Origin: JAADEM01 sp965371855
Lineage (GTDB): Bacteria > Bacteroidota > Bacteroidia > Bacteroidales > Marinilabiliaceae
Length of the DNA stretch: 64,000 nucleotides
Assembly: GCA_965371855.1 (NCBI GenBank)
Contig: CBDUZZ010000015.1
Location: forward strand, 1 to 64,000
Direction of reading: 5' to 3'
Of the stretch, positions 1 through 8,749 are shown one piece after another (within the stretch, counting starts at the first letter, position 1; each line of letters opens with the position of its first letter). A program made the translations under genes and the position numbers. The notes beneath the pieces were generated by a model that was given only the letters and a program-made list of their open reading frames with translations, did no database searches and had not been told where the DNA came from.

Positions 1-453
1 TGACTATGCGGGGGATAAAGGGTTACTGGAAATTACAGTAGTAAAATAGTTATAGCTAATGGCACGGATTGCAAATCCGCGCCAGCGAGGGCATTAGCAT
101 TAGAGGGAGCAGGAGTTGCAATTAGTCCAATGGTTATTGTTGGAGCTATGCCGTTTGTGCTTGCAGGAGATACAAAGCAGGAACCTCAGAATTACTCATA
201 TGTTGTATATATTAAAACCCTTGGCTGCCGCACGATTGCATCGTGTGGTTTGTAGCATAACAAAGAAATAACAACTTGTTGTGCTGAAAAATTTACTATC
301 ATTGAATAAAGAAAACGTTCCTTGAAACAGTGTAGTTGCCGAATATTGCTTTAATGTGTGTTCAGTGAATATCAGACTTTTTGTGAGCTTTAGCAAAACA
401 AAAAACTTAGCCGAACTTACCGATTATCAATCAAATATTTTTCTTTTACCTTT
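1..453. other. Left edge: unidentified coding relic with two REP-like hairpins
   Basis: No complete gene is visible. A plus-strand frame is open from about 52 to 255 (containing AGVAISPMVIVGAMPFV) but has no start and is unrecognised; it may be the 3' end of a gene entering from the left. Two palindromes sit in it: CGGATT-GCA-AATCCG near 65-79 and CGCACGAT-TGC-ATCGTGTG near 228-246, both REP-like. A minus-strand frame at 196-396 has no recognisable motif and I do not call it. The rest, up to the end of the MATE gene, shows nothing I can name. Confidence 0.3.
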
Positions 454-1752
454 TCACTTAATTTTAGTGTATACGGCTTGTTTGTAAAAAATAAATTGCA
501 GGAAACTCCTCATAAACGAAAAAACAATCATTGCCATCCAAAGGGCGTTATTTTGCAAGATGTTGTGGAATGAATAGTAAACAATGAAAAATACTATAGT
601 TGAAGCAATCATGGTGTATTTCATCAGTTTCGAAGCAGTTGTACCAATGTAAACCCCATCCCATATATATGAAGCAAAACTTAGTAAAGGCAGGATAATC
701 AGCCATGGCAGGTATTTGTTTCCTTCGGCAAGAACACTCTTATGTTTTGTGAAAAGGAGTAGTAGTTCGTTGCCGAAAAGAAAATATGCAGATGAAAAGA
801 GTATCCCAAAACCAAGTCCCCAAAGCATAAGTAGCCGGATAACCTTTTTTAGTTTAGTTATATCTTTTGCACCGAAATATTTACCAACCAAAGCTTCGGC
901 GGCATAGGCGAACCCGTCCAGAAAGTATGAAAAAAGAAACAGGAATTGTAGCAATGCACTGTTTGCTGCTAAGATGATATCATTAAAACCAGCCGATTCG
1001 GACGTGAAAAAAGTGAATATAAGTATGATACAAGCTGTGCGAATGAAGATGTCACCGCTTACATTAAGGAAATTTTTAATTCCTTCCCCATCTATTATTG
1101 CTGACAGATTGAATGTTTTTAAGATGTATCTGTATTTTTTCAGAAAGAGTATAATGGCTAATAGTAAGCCGAAATATTGCGCTATCACTGACCCGAGGGC
1201 AACCCCGTCAACTTTCATTCCGAAAGTTTTCACAAAAAGAAATGATAATACTATATTAACAATATTCACTGAAACAGCTATTATCATAGGGTATATTGCA
1301 TTTTGCATTCCCAGGAACCATCCGTAAAAAACCATTAAAGAGATTGCTGCCGGAGCAGCCCATATGCGAATGTAGAAATATTCACGGGCCAGATTTTTCA
1401 CCTCAATTGAGCCATCAAGAATGAGAAAACTGACCTTTTCTATTCCTGTTTGTAATATAAGTAATAACAGTGCACCGCCAAGAGCCAGCAACAGCCCTCG
1501 AAAAAGTGTGTTAGCAATGTCAAATTGATCTTTCTTCCCATAGGCCTGAGCTGCTATGCCGCTAATGCTCATTCTTAAAAATGCAAACCCCCAATAAACG
1601 AGGTTAAAGATAACACCACCCAAAGCTATCGCACCCATAAACACAGCAGAATCGAGGTAACCCATAAGATGCATATCAACCATGCCAAGTAACGGTACTG
1701 TCAGGTTTGTCAGAATGTTGGGGAGTGCAAGTTTCAGAATTCGTTTGTTCAT
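454..1752 (-). CDS. MATE family multidrug efflux transporter (DinF-like)
   Basis: This is an inner-membrane secondary transporter of the MATE family, which exports drugs or metabolites using a Na+ or H+ gradient. The 432 residues match the usual family length. About twelve hydrophobic segments run through the protein, and the N-terminus (ALPNILTNLTVPLLGMVD) is the typical MatE opening, with a second MatE repeat from about residue 230. It lies alone, divergent from the superoxide dismutase gene, with about 175 bp between the two starts. The start is the ATG at 1752. The family is clear; the substrate cannot be read. Confidence 0.9.
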   Translation of the reverse strand: MNKRILKLALPNILTNLTVPLLGMVDMHLMGYLDSAVFMGAIALGGVIFNLVYWGFAFLRMSISGIAAQAYGKKDQFDIANTLFRGLLLALGGALLLLILQTGIEKVSFLILDGSIEVKNLAREYFYIRIWAAPAAISLMVFYGWFLGMQNAIYPMIIAVSVNIVNIVLSFLFVKTFGMKVDGVALGSVIAQYFGLLLAIILFLKKYRYILKTFNLSAIIDGEGIKNFLNVSGDIFIRTACIILIFTFFTSESAGFNDIILAANSALLQFLFLFSYFLDGFAYAAEALVGKYFGAKDITKLKKVIRLLMLWGLGFGILFSSAYFLFGNELLLLFTKHKSVLAEGNKYLPWLIILPLLSFASYIWDGVYIGTTASKLMKYTMIASTIVFFIVYYSFHNILQNNALWMAMIVFSFMRSFLQFIFYKQAVYTKIK

Positions 1753-1927
1753 TATTTTTGCTTGATGATATTATATTTAAAAGATAAATAAAGCATTTTT
1801 TCAGATTTAAAACTAAATATAATTACAACTTTTCTTAAATTTTTATTTTTCCATTAAACATTCAGGCAGAGTAGTTGTTACATAGTTAAGATTAATGTAA
1901 AAATAATAACTATAAAATGTAATAACT

Positions 1928-2503
1928 ATGAAATTTGAATTGCCACCGCTGCCTTATGCAATGGATGCATTAGAGCCGCACATATCAAAAAGGACATTAG
2001 AGTTCCATTATGGAAAACATCATCAGGCTTATGTGAATAATCTGAATAATCTGGTACCGGGTTCAGCTTTTGAAGAGGCCGATTTGGAGAAAATTATTAA
2101 AGAATCCGATGGAGGAATCTATAATAATGGTGCTCAGGTTTGGAATCACACTTTCTATTTTAATTCATTTTCACCAAACGGTGGAGGTGAACCAACAGGA
2201 GCTCTTGCTGAGGCCATTAAGAAAGCATTTGGCTCGTTCGATGCGTTTAAGGATGAATTCTCTAAAGCTGCTGCCACTTTATTTGGATCAGGCTGGGCAT
2301 GGTTGATTAAAAAAGATGATGGCTCATTAGAGATTGTTAAGGAGAGTAATGCCGGAAATCCTATTCGCAATGGATTAACACCAATACTGACTTGTGATGT
2401 GTGGGAGCATGCTTACTATCTTGATAAGCAAAATAAAAGGCCTGATTATATTGCTGATTTCTGGAAAATTATTGACTGGAACATTGTTGAGGGAAGATAT
2501 TAG
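1928..2503 (+). CDS. sodB: Superoxide dismutase (Fe/Mn type)
   Basis: It converts superoxide to oxygen and hydrogen peroxide, probably in the cytoplasm. The 191-residue length is normal for bacterial Fe/Mn SOD. The metal ligands are visible: the N-terminal His in LEFHYGKHHQAYV, the second His in QVWNHTFYF, and the Asp and His in the C-terminal DVWEHAYYLDK motif. The start (MKFELPPLPYAMDAL) is canonical. Whether it uses iron or manganese cannot be decided by eye. Its stop codon runs directly into a 15-bp tandem repeat. An SOD indicates exposure to oxygen but does not settle whether the organism respires aerobically. Confidence 0.96.
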   Translation: MKFELPPLPYAMDALEPHISKRTLEFHYGKHHQAYVNNLNNLVPGSAFEEADLEKIIKESDGGIYNNGAQVWNHTFYFNSFSPNGGGEPTGALAEAIKKAFGSFDAFKDEFSKAAATLFGSGWAWLIKKDDGSLEIVKESNAGNPIRNGLTPILTCDVWEHAYYLDKQNKRPDYIADFWKIIDWNIVEGRY

Positions 2504-2562
2504 GATGTACGATGTTAGGATGTACGATGTTAGGATGTACGATGTTAGGATGTGGGATGTAA
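2504..2562. repeat. 15-bp tandem repeat directly after the sodB stop
   Basis: Three exact copies of GATGTACGATGTTAG (2504-2518, 2519-2533, 2534-2548) are followed by a decayed fourth unit to about 2562. The array begins at the base after the sodB stop codon. It looks like a variable-number tandem repeat. Short frames running through it on both strands are repeat translations, not genes. Confidence 0.85.
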
Positions 2563-2673
2563 AAGATTTTCGATGTGCGGTTTTAGAATTTACGATTTGA
2601 ATGATAGTAAAGCACTGTATGGCCGGATGAGACATTGAATTAATTTGCACACTGGATATACCAGATAAGATTG

Positions 2674-2718
2674 AGAGACTTAATTACTAAATTGGTAAAT
2701 TAAGTCTCTTTTTTTTTA
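2674..2718 (+). terminator. Intrinsic terminator
   Basis: A 12-bp perfect stem (AGAGACTTAATT at 2674-2685 pairing with AATTAAGTCTCT at 2698-2709) is followed by a run of about ten T. It lies about 170 bp beyond sodB and about 90 bp before the next gene, so it probably ends sodB transcription on the plus strand. Confidence 0.8.
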
Positions 2719-2808
2719 TTGAGTATTAAAATATTTATATTTTCTTTTGTATCTTATGTGGTTCAAATTGCAAACTGATGAAATTGTTAAACATTTAATC
2801 TTTAAGCT

Positions 2809-3372
2809 ATGTTGAAAGATATAATATTTAAAAGCAGGAGTTATCGACGGTTTTTTGAAGAATATGAGGTATCCGCATCTGATCTCAAAGATTTGATTGA
2901 ACTGGCACGGCTCTCTCCTTCGGCTGGTAACGCTCAATCATTGAAATTCTTTTTATCAAATACCGCAGAAGTAAATTTTAAAATATTTCCACATCTGGCA
3001 TGGGCAGGATACTTGACTGACTGGCAGGGCCCAAAAATAGGAGAGAGGCCATCAGCATACATTATAGTATTGCTTGATACCGACATTGCCGATAAATGTT
3101 TTTGTGATGATGGTATTGCATCTCAATCCATGCTTTTGGGAGCAACAGAGAAGGGATTGGGAGGTTGTATTATTGCTTCGGTTAACCGAAATCAGTTGCA
3201 AAAAGACCTTAGCCTATCTGACAAGTATAAGATACTGCATGTTATTGCACTTGGAAAACCAAAGGAAATTGTGACTATAGAACCAATGAAAGGTGATAAT
3301 TACAAATACTGGAGAGGTAAGGACGGTGTTCATCATGTTCCGAAAAGAAGTATTGATGATATGATTATTTAA
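2809..3372 (+). CDS. Nitroreductase family protein
   Basis: This is a small FMN-dependent NAD(P)H oxidoreductase of the nitroreductase superfamily, 187 residues long. Visible signs are the N-terminal SRSYRRFFEEYEV segment (the family's R-S-x-R motif), the LIELARLSPSAGNAQSLKFF flavin-binding segment, and the glycine-rich GLGGCIIASVNRNQL region followed by VIALGKPKE near the end. The physiological substrate cannot be told from sequence. It stands alone after the sodB terminator. The ATG at 2809 is in the right place for the family. Confidence 0.88.
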   Translation: MLKDIIFKSRSYRRFFEEYEVSASDLKDLIELARLSPSAGNAQSLKFFLSNTAEVNFKIFPHLAWAGYLTDWQGPKIGERPSAYIIVLLDTDIADKCFCDDGIASQSMLLGATEKGLGGCIIASVNRNQLQKDLSLSDKYKILHVIALGKPKEIVTIEPMKGDNYKYWRGKDGVHHVPKRSIDDMII

Positions 3373-3474
3373 GTGGTTAAGTTGATGTGATTTAATAGTT
3401 TTATTTGTTCAGAACTCAACCAAGTAGGGGAGTTGTTTGTTATTAATGTACAGAATACTTAAATATTTAATGTT

Positions 3475-4206
3475 ATGAAGACTAAACTATTTTATTTATT
3501 GTTATTGATTTTTGCACTGGGTGTAAAGATGCAGGCTCAAGTTGATCAAAGTGATTCAATACGTTTTTCGGGAGTAATATTTGATAAAGATAGTTTAACA
3601 GTACTTCCGTATGCTTTATACTCATTCGGCAGCATTAATTACACCTCAAATAGTAATGGGGAGTTTTATACATGGGCAAAACAAGGGGATGTAATAAAGT
3701 TTTCATATGTAGGTTATAAAGATAAATATATTCAGGTGGATGACACATTAGATCAGAATAATTATCTGATTGGAGTGTTTTTATCAAGGGATACCATTAT
3801 GTTATCAGAAGTTATTGTAATACCCAGATATCAGCAACTACTTGCAGAGGCAAAATATATGCCTTTAATCATTACTCCTGAAATGGTATATGGTAATCGG
3901 AATGTAAAAGCTTCTACACGTCAGGCACTTACTACGGTTCCTGAAAAGATGGATGCTGAACAAAATCGAAGAATGGTGATTGCTGAACAGACTCGTAAGA
4001 ATGTTTATAAAGGACAAATATCTCCGGATATGATGTTTGGTCCAAGCACAGAAAAACGCATAGTATTTACGATGTATGAATCACCAAATGTACGTAAACA
4101 GATACAAAAAGCTTCTGAGGTTGATTTGTTGAATAGGCAAGAGATGCAATTTCTTTTGAACCTTTACAAGGAACAGAAGAAACGAGCAATTAATGTTAAT
4201 GAGTGA
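3475..4206 (+). CDS. Secreted carboxypeptidase-regulatory-like domain protein
   Basis: The 243-residue protein begins with a signal peptide (MKTKLFYLLLLIFALGVKMQAQ). Residues about 30-110 look like the CarboxypepD_reg-like beta-sandwich common in Bacteroidota envelope proteins: a F-S-G-V-I-F-D opening, 'SNGEF' turn and 'FSYVGYKDK' strand. The C-terminal half is charged and unrecognised, with a KEQKKRAI helix at the end. The likely location is the periplasm or inner face of the outer membrane. Function is unknown; no partner gene is obvious. A MITE-like element starts about 40 bp after the stop. Confidence 0.8.
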   Translation: MKTKLFYLLLLIFALGVKMQAQVDQSDSIRFSGVIFDKDSLTVLPYALYSFGSINYTSNSNGEFYTWAKQGDVIKFSYVGYKDKYIQVDDTLDQNNYLIGVFLSRDTIMLSEVIVIPRYQQLLAEAKYMPLIITPEMVYGNRNVKASTRQALTTVPEKMDAEQNRRMVIAEQTRKNVYKGQISPDMMFGPSTEKRIVFTMYESPNVRKQIQKASEVDLLNRQEMQFLLNLYKEQKKRAINVNE

Positions 4207-4248
4207 TAAATTTGGCTTATTCCTTTGCTCATTTTGCATTATTTTTGT

Positions 4249-4572
4249 GGCTCTATGTTGAATATAGTGGATAAATTTATGTTTAAGATTTTATTTGTCC
4301 GCGAATTACACTAATTAACGCGAATTCTAAATTAGTTGTTATGTTATTTATCGGCCTCTTTCAGATTGTGCTTGGAGTGTATTTAAAGATTTAGGGAGAT
4401 CGGGAAGCTCCGAGGAACGAGGAGATCACCCGACCGAACTTAATCTTTAAACACATGGAAAGTGCTATCTGAAATAAGCCTTGATTTTTTTGTTTCGTTT
4501 TTGCATCAAGGCAAAAATGAAAGGCGAAAATAAGGCACAACTATTATTACCCACCATAAACAACATAGACCC
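4249..4572. mobile_element. MITE-like element, copy A (TIRs, 8-bp target duplication)
   Basis: This non-coding element of about 324 bp starts GGCTCTATGTTG and ends with the inverted CAACATAGACCC. It is flanked by an 8-bp direct repeat ATTTTTGT (4241-4248 and 4573-4580). The interior is colinear with the reverse complement of the element at 8750-9094, sharing the core CTCCGAGGAACGAGGAGATC and a stretch GCATCAAGGCAAAAATGAAA. It encodes no transposase, so it must be moved in trans if at all. GG-starting ends and 8-bp duplications would fit an ISL3-type parent, but that assignment is inference. Confidence 0.85.
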
Positions 4573-4616
4573 ATTTTTGTTTTGCGTTTTTTGCATGAAA
4601 TAAATAAAAAAATGAG

Positions 4617-4624
4617 CATCTTTG
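4617..4624 (+). promoter_or_regulatory. Candidate -7 box upstream of folE
   Basis: CATCTTTG followed by CA resembles the Bacteroidota -7 box (TAnnTTTG, often TATCTTTGCA). It ends 24 bp before the folE ATG at 4649. A TTG at 4591-4593 could serve as -33, although the spacing is slightly long. It supports the ATG at 4649 over the upstream TTG at 4622, which lies inside the box. Confidence 0.45.
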
Positions 4625-4648
4625 CATTTATTTTTTGAATTATTACAT

Positions 4649-5275
4649 ATGGAATTTACTTTAAACGGTGATAAAGGTGGTTATTCTAAAGTAGAATCTT
4701 TTGATGATGCCATTACCGAAGAATTAAGCCGTAATTATTTTAATGTTCTTAAACTCATAGGCGAGGATCCGGAAAGAGAAGGGTTACAAAGGACCCCGTT
4801 GAGGGTTGCCAAAGCCATACAATTTTTAACTCAGGGATATAATATGAATCCTGAGGAGATAATCAAATCTGCAATGTTCAGGGAGGATTACCAGCAAATG
4901 GTGGTTGTGAAAGATATTGAAATGTACTCTATGTGTGAACATCACATGTTACCGTTTTTTGGTAAAGCTCATGTTGCCTATATTCCAAGGCATCATGTTA
5001 CCGGTTTGAGTAAGATAGCCCGTGTTGTAGAAGCTTATGCCAGACGGTTACAAATTCAGGAGAGACTCACAACCCAGATTAAAGATTGTATTCAGGAGAC
5101 TCTTAATCCTTTGGGAGTGGCTGTGGTTATTGAAGCCCAGCATATGTGTATGCAGATGCGTGGAGTTCAGAAACAACATTCGGTAACCACAACATCAGAT
5201 TTTACGGGTGCATTTCTCAATAACCTTGCAACCCGTGAAGAATTTATGAGAATTATAGGAACGAACTTACATTGA
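4649..5275 (+). CDS. folE: GTP cyclohydrolase I
   Basis: It converts GTP to 7,8-dihydroneopterin triphosphate, the first step of folate/pterin (and queuosine precursor) synthesis, in the cytoplasm. At 208 residues it has the usual family length. The zinc site is visible in MYSMCEHHMLPFFGKAHVAY together with the later Cys in AQHMCMQMRGVQ, and the signature QKQHSVTTTS is present. I chose the ATG at 4649 (MEFTLNG) because the upstream in-frame TTG at 4622 overlaps a likely promoter box. The MITE-like element ends 76 bp upstream and may have displaced older control sequence. Confidence 0.95.
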   Translation: MEFTLNGDKGGYSKVESFDDAITEELSRNYFNVLKLIGEDPEREGLQRTPLRVAKAIQFLTQGYNMNPEEIIKSAMFREDYQQMVVVKDIEMYSMCEHHMLPFFGKAHVAYIPRHHVTGLSKIARVVEAYARRLQIQERLTTQIKDCIQETLNPLGVAVVIEAQHMCMQMRGVQKQHSVTTTSDFTGAFLNNLATREEFMRIIGTNLH

Positions 5276-5307
5276 TATTTATCAACTTTTAGAAAACTCG
5301 CTATTAT

Positions 5308-6165
5308 CTATTTTTCTCCGGCATGAATAGTAGATGAATAGGAGTTTGAGTAAGCTCTAAAAAAACCAAGTGCCCCATTGCTGATATTACCGGGTAGGTT
5401 AGCCGGTGAGCCACTAAATAGAGGAACATTTATTCCTGTTTCATCCTGCAAGGCTAAAATATAATCATGAAATTCATTGGTAATTCCACTCATCTTTAGT
5501 GTTACTGTATCTCCCGGTGCCAGGTTTAGTGTTTCATCACTGTCATAAATACTTTGTACCCATACGCCATTGGCATAATTGCCATCAATAAAACGATCGT
5601 CAGCAACAGATACTTCAGTAAGTTGATCAGTGTATAGTGTATCATTAATTATCAAACTAAACATATAAAAATTGGTTTCGTTAGCCGGTTCATTAGCATA
5701 CAGAAGAACTTTCCAAAGTTCCCAATGATCTTCATACTCAAGTCTTATTGAATCAACTTGTGTAACCGAATTAAGATAACTCTCAGCTGTATATGTTTCG
5801 TTAACACCGTCTTTGTTAATGTCAATGTTTTCTATTTTAATAGAATATGTTCTGCCAGGAATACCATAGTAGTCTATAGGTGTAATGTAATACCCAGGTG
5901 CATTTTTTGACTCTTTTAGTGCAATAGTATCTATTCCATCAGAAACAGAAACTTCAGCACCTATTACTGAGGGCATGCGTTCGTCTGAAAAGAAATCTCC
6001 AGATAGGGATAGCCGCACATAATGAACCATTGTGTCAGTTGTAATAAAGCCTTCAACTACTAACCTGGGGTTTGTGTTATTTAATTTTAAATCTATTCTT
6101 TCTGTACAACTTGTTAACAGGAGGAATAATATGGGAACAATTAATATGTTATTTGTTAGCTTCAT
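5308..6165 (-). CDS. DUF4249 family lipoprotein
   Basis: The 285-residue lipoprotein has a signal ending in the lipobox LLLTSC (Cys about residue 20). It then shows the DUF4249 pattern: LVVEGFITTDTMVHYVRLS near the N-terminus and a 'VSVSDGIDTI' strand. DUF4249 proteins are regularly encoded next to a TonB-dependent receptor. Here the stop of that receptor lies only 2 bp upstream of this gene's start, so the two are one operon. The protein probably sits on the outer membrane and works with the receptor; the ligand is unknown. Confidence 0.85.
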   Translation of the reverse strand: MKLTNNILIVPILFLLLTSCTERIDLKLNNTNPRLVVEGFITTDTMVHYVRLSLSGDFFSDERMPSVIGAEVSVSDGIDTIALKESKNAPGYYITPIDYYGIPGRTYSIKIENIDINKDGVNETYTAESYLNSVTQVDSIRLEYEDHWELWKVLLYANEPANETNFYMFSLIINDTLYTDQLTEVSVADDRFIDGNYANGVWVQSIYDSDETLNLAPGDTVTLKMSGITNEFHDYILALQDETGINVPLFSGSPANLPGNISNGALGFFRAYSNSYSSTIHAGEK

Positions 6166-6167
6166 AA

Positions 6168-8537
6168 TCAGAACTTAAAATTATAGGTTATAGCGGGAAT
6201 AATAGAAAAAAGATATGTCATTTCTGCATGCATTATAAAAGGATTATCTTCATCGTTTACAAAGTTAATAACCCAGGCATTCTTTCTGTAATATGCATTA
6301 TATACAGAAAATACCCATTCACCTTTGTATCTTCTTTTTTTCTTATTTTTCGATTTTAAGGTGTATGAAACATCAAGTCTGTGATAATTGGGCATTCTTT
6401 CAGCATTTCGTCCGGAATAGAGAGGAACAATGACACCACCTGATTCATATCTCCCGACAGGAAATGTAACAGGAGTACCTGTATAATATACCCAGTTTGC
6501 TGCAAGAAAAGAGCGTTCATTTATTTTGTGGTTTACTACAATACTAATATCATGAGTATGATCGTAGGGTGATAAATAGGGTTTTCCACTGTTTATGCCG
6601 GTGATCTCACGTTCGGCTTTTAACCATGTATAACCAATCCAACCATTCCATTTATCAAGATTGAATTTAACTAAAAACTCCATTCCATATGACCATGATC
6701 TGCCAAATCTTAATTCTCCGTCAAGATGTTTATTTAATAACAACTCGGCATGATCTTTAAAGTCAATGGTGTTTTTCATTTTTTTATAAAAACCTTCTAC
6801 AGATGTTTCAATGCGGTTAGTTGCAAAATTCTTAAACAGGCCTAATGATATCTGGTCAGATACCTGAGGTTTGATATTTGGAGAAGAGGGGAACCAAATG
6901 TCGAGGGGTGAGGAGGATGTGGAGTTACTTGCCATGTGCAAATATTGACGAGTTCGTGAATAGGCTGCTTTTATCGATGTAGCAGGTGTTAATATGTAGT
7001 TAATTCCTATCCGTGGTTCCAACCCATGATATGTGTTGTAAATTTCTCCTCGTTTATATACTTTTTCGCCTATTACGTTATAATTTTCATCATATTCGTA
7101 TAACGTTCCTTCTCCAATGTTTTGAAAAATGGAATAACGAATGCCATATTTAAAAGTAAATCGGTCACTTAATTTTTGAATGTTTGAGATATAAATAGCA
7201 TGTTCAAGTGAGTTTGTATACGGAATCATAATATCATTAGTCATCTCATTTTCATCTTTTCCATATGCATGTCCAGGCATTATTTTATGTAATGTTGTTT
7301 GTCCTCCAAAACTTATAGTATTTGATGTGTTTGCATAAAAATTAAAGTCGGCTTTAAGACTCCAGTCTTTCAGGTTCGATTTCCATTCGAAAGAGTTTGC
7401 TCCACTCTCTACAGTCCCTAATCCATAATCATAATTTGAATTAATAAATGTGATATTTGAGAATAATTTTGGATTATAAATGTGATTCCATCTTGCTGTT
7501 AATGTCTGATTTCCAAAGCTCATTTCTGAAAAATCGTTTTTAAAAACATCCCTTCCAAAGTAGCTGCTAAGGTATATGTGGTTGTTTTTATTTATTGTAT
7601 GGTTTATTTTAGCATTAAGATCGTAAAAATATATTCTGCTATCTTTCATCTTTTCTTTTCCGAACAGGGGTAAAAAAAGATCGAGATATGAACGGCGGCC
7701 ACTAACGATAAATGATGTTCGGTCTTTTACGATTGGGCCTTCAAGGGTTAGCCTTGACGAGATGGTTCCTATGCCACCTGAACCGGAGAATTTTTTATTG
7801 TTCCCGTCTTTCATGCGAATATCTAAAAAAGAGGAAAGCCTGCCTCCACTACTAGCCGGAATATCACCCTTGTAAAGTTCAACGTTTTTTATGGCATCAT
7901 TATTAAAAACCGAGAAAAAACCAAGAAAGTGACCTGCATTATAAACAGTAGCTTCATCCAGTAGTATTAGGTTTTGATCCGGATTCCCTCCTCTTACACT
8001 AAATCCGCTGGAACCTTCACTTGATGCCTGTACTCCCGGTAGTAACTGAATTACTTTTATCAAATCAGTTTCACCCATTAAAACCGGTACCATTTTAATG
8101 TCTTTGTTTGATAGTTTGTCTGCTCCCATCTGGGAAGAAATAATATTTTGGTTTTTTTGTTTTGAACTGACAATAACTTCTTGAAGCTCTTCTGGTCTGG
8201 GAATAAGAGAGATATTCAATGTTTTATCTTTTGTGATGTCAATCCTTACTTCTTGTTCCAGATATCCCAGAAAAGCATAAATCAGATGATAAACTCCGGG
8301 CTTAAGGGATACACTGTAGAAACCATAAGAATTTGCTACAGAACCTTCACTTGTCTCTTTAATATAAATAGTTGCACCTGTTAAGTTTTCCCCGGTTGAT
8401 GCATCTTTTATATACCCGTTTACTGTATATTTTTTTTCAGATATAGTAAGATGATTTTTTGCTGAAAAAACAAATTCCGGAATAAACAGGAAAATTAGTA
8501 TTATTAAAGTTAGTGTCTTTGTATGCGTTGTCCCCAT
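6168..8537 (-). CDS. TonB-dependent receptor with carboxypeptidase-like regulatory domain
   Basis: This is an outer-membrane active transporter of about 789 residues. From the N-terminus it has a signal peptide (IILIFLFIPEFVFSA), a CarboxypepD_reg-like domain (YTVNGYIKDASTGENLTGAT and following, about 70 residues), a plug domain (LPGVQASSEGSSGFSVRGG and LDEATVYNAGHFLGFF) and a long beta-barrel ending in F. It pairs with the DUF4249 lipoprotein 2 bp downstream. The longest frame begins at a TTG at 8549, but that TTG is part of a TATCTTTG promoter box, so the ATG at 8537 is the likelier start. That leaves almost no untranslated leader. It is not a SusC-type protein; the substrate is unknown. 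Confidence 0.88.
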   Translation of the reverse strand: MGTTHTKTLTLIILIFLFIPEFVFSAKNHLTISEKKYTVNGYIKDASTGENLTGATIYIKETSEGSVANSYGFYSVSLKPGVYHLIYAFLGYLEQEVRIDITKDKTLNISLIPRPEELQEVIVSSKQKNQNIISSQMGADKLSNKDIKMVPVLMGETDLIKVIQLLPGVQASSEGSSGFSVRGGNPDQNLILLDEATVYNAGHFLGFFSVFNNDAIKNVELYKGDIPASSGGRLSSFLDIRMKDGNNKKFSGSGGIGTISSRLTLEGPIVKDRTSFIVSGRRSYLDLFLPLFGKEKMKDSRIYFYDLNAKINHTINKNNHIYLSSYFGRDVFKNDFSEMSFGNQTLTARWNHIYNPKLFSNITFINSNYDYGLGTVESGANSFEWKSNLKDWSLKADFNFYANTSNTISFGGQTTLHKIMPGHAYGKDENEMTNDIMIPYTNSLEHAIYISNIQKLSDRFTFKYGIRYSIFQNIGEGTLYEYDENYNVIGEKVYKRGEIYNTYHGLEPRIGINYILTPATSIKAAYSRTRQYLHMASNSTSSSPLDIWFPSSPNIKPQVSDQISLGLFKNFATNRIETSVEGFYKKMKNTIDFKDHAELLLNKHLDGELRFGRSWSYGMEFLVKFNLDKWNGWIGYTWLKAEREITGINSGKPYLSPYDHTHDISIVVNHKINERSFLAANWVYYTGTPVTFPVGRYESGGVIVPLYSGRNAERMPNYHRLDVSYTLKSKNKKKRRYKGEWVFSVYNAYYRKNAWVINFVNDEDNPFIMHAEMTYLFSIIPAITYNFKF

Positions 8538-8546
8538 AATGAGCTT

Positions 8547-8554
8547 CAAAGATA
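8547..8554 (-). promoter_or_regulatory. Promoter -7 box of the TonB receptor/DUF4249 operon
   Basis: On the minus strand the sequence reads TATCTTTG, an exact TAnnTTTG match. Transcription would start around 8540, only a few bases before the ATG at 8537, implying a nearly leaderless mRNA. I could not find a convincing -33 element. Confidence 0.45.
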
Positions 8555-8610
8555 CTAAAGTCTTATATCTAAAAATCTAATTTGATTTTTTTTATATGAA
8601 AATGTTCGGG

Positions 8611-8710
8611 TTAAAAGCAAAAGCAATAGCTGCCCCTAGCCAAAAGTATTTAACAATTGTAAAATAGTAATTGGTAACATTCTCAATCGTTGATTTTCGT
8701 TCACAATTAA
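8611..8710 (-). pseudogene. Relic of a glpT-like 3' end (copy 1)
   Basis: Read on the minus strand, one frame gives KSTIENVTNYYFTIVKYF followed by WLGAAIAFAF. This matches residues near the C-terminus of the intact permease at 38721-40064 (TTIENISTYDFTIAKWF, WLGAAIISVV). A one-base deletion near the start breaks the frame, and the terminal residues are lost. It lies just upstream of the TonB receptor promoter and is not expressed as a protein. It is one of four such relics in the window. Confidence 0.7.
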
Positions 8711-8712
8711 AA

Positions 8713-8749
8713 AATGTTTATAGATTTTTTCAAATTAGGAAGAAAACAG
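8713..8749. repeat. Left 37-bp part of direct repeat DR1
   Basis: This 37-bp stretch (AAATGTTTATAGATTTTTTC and onward) is identical to 20963-20999. In copy 1 the MITE-like element follows immediately. In copy 2 another 221 bp lie between this segment and the 393-bp core, so copy 1 has lost that part. Confidence 0.85.

Noticed and set aside
196..396. 66-codon minus-strand frame near the left edge
   Set aside because: No recognisable motif, low-complexity composition, overlaps a REP-like hairpin; not supported as a gene.
2375..2650. 91-codon minus-strand frame over the sodB end
   Set aside because: It is antisense to sodB and consists largely of the translated 15-bp tandem repeat.
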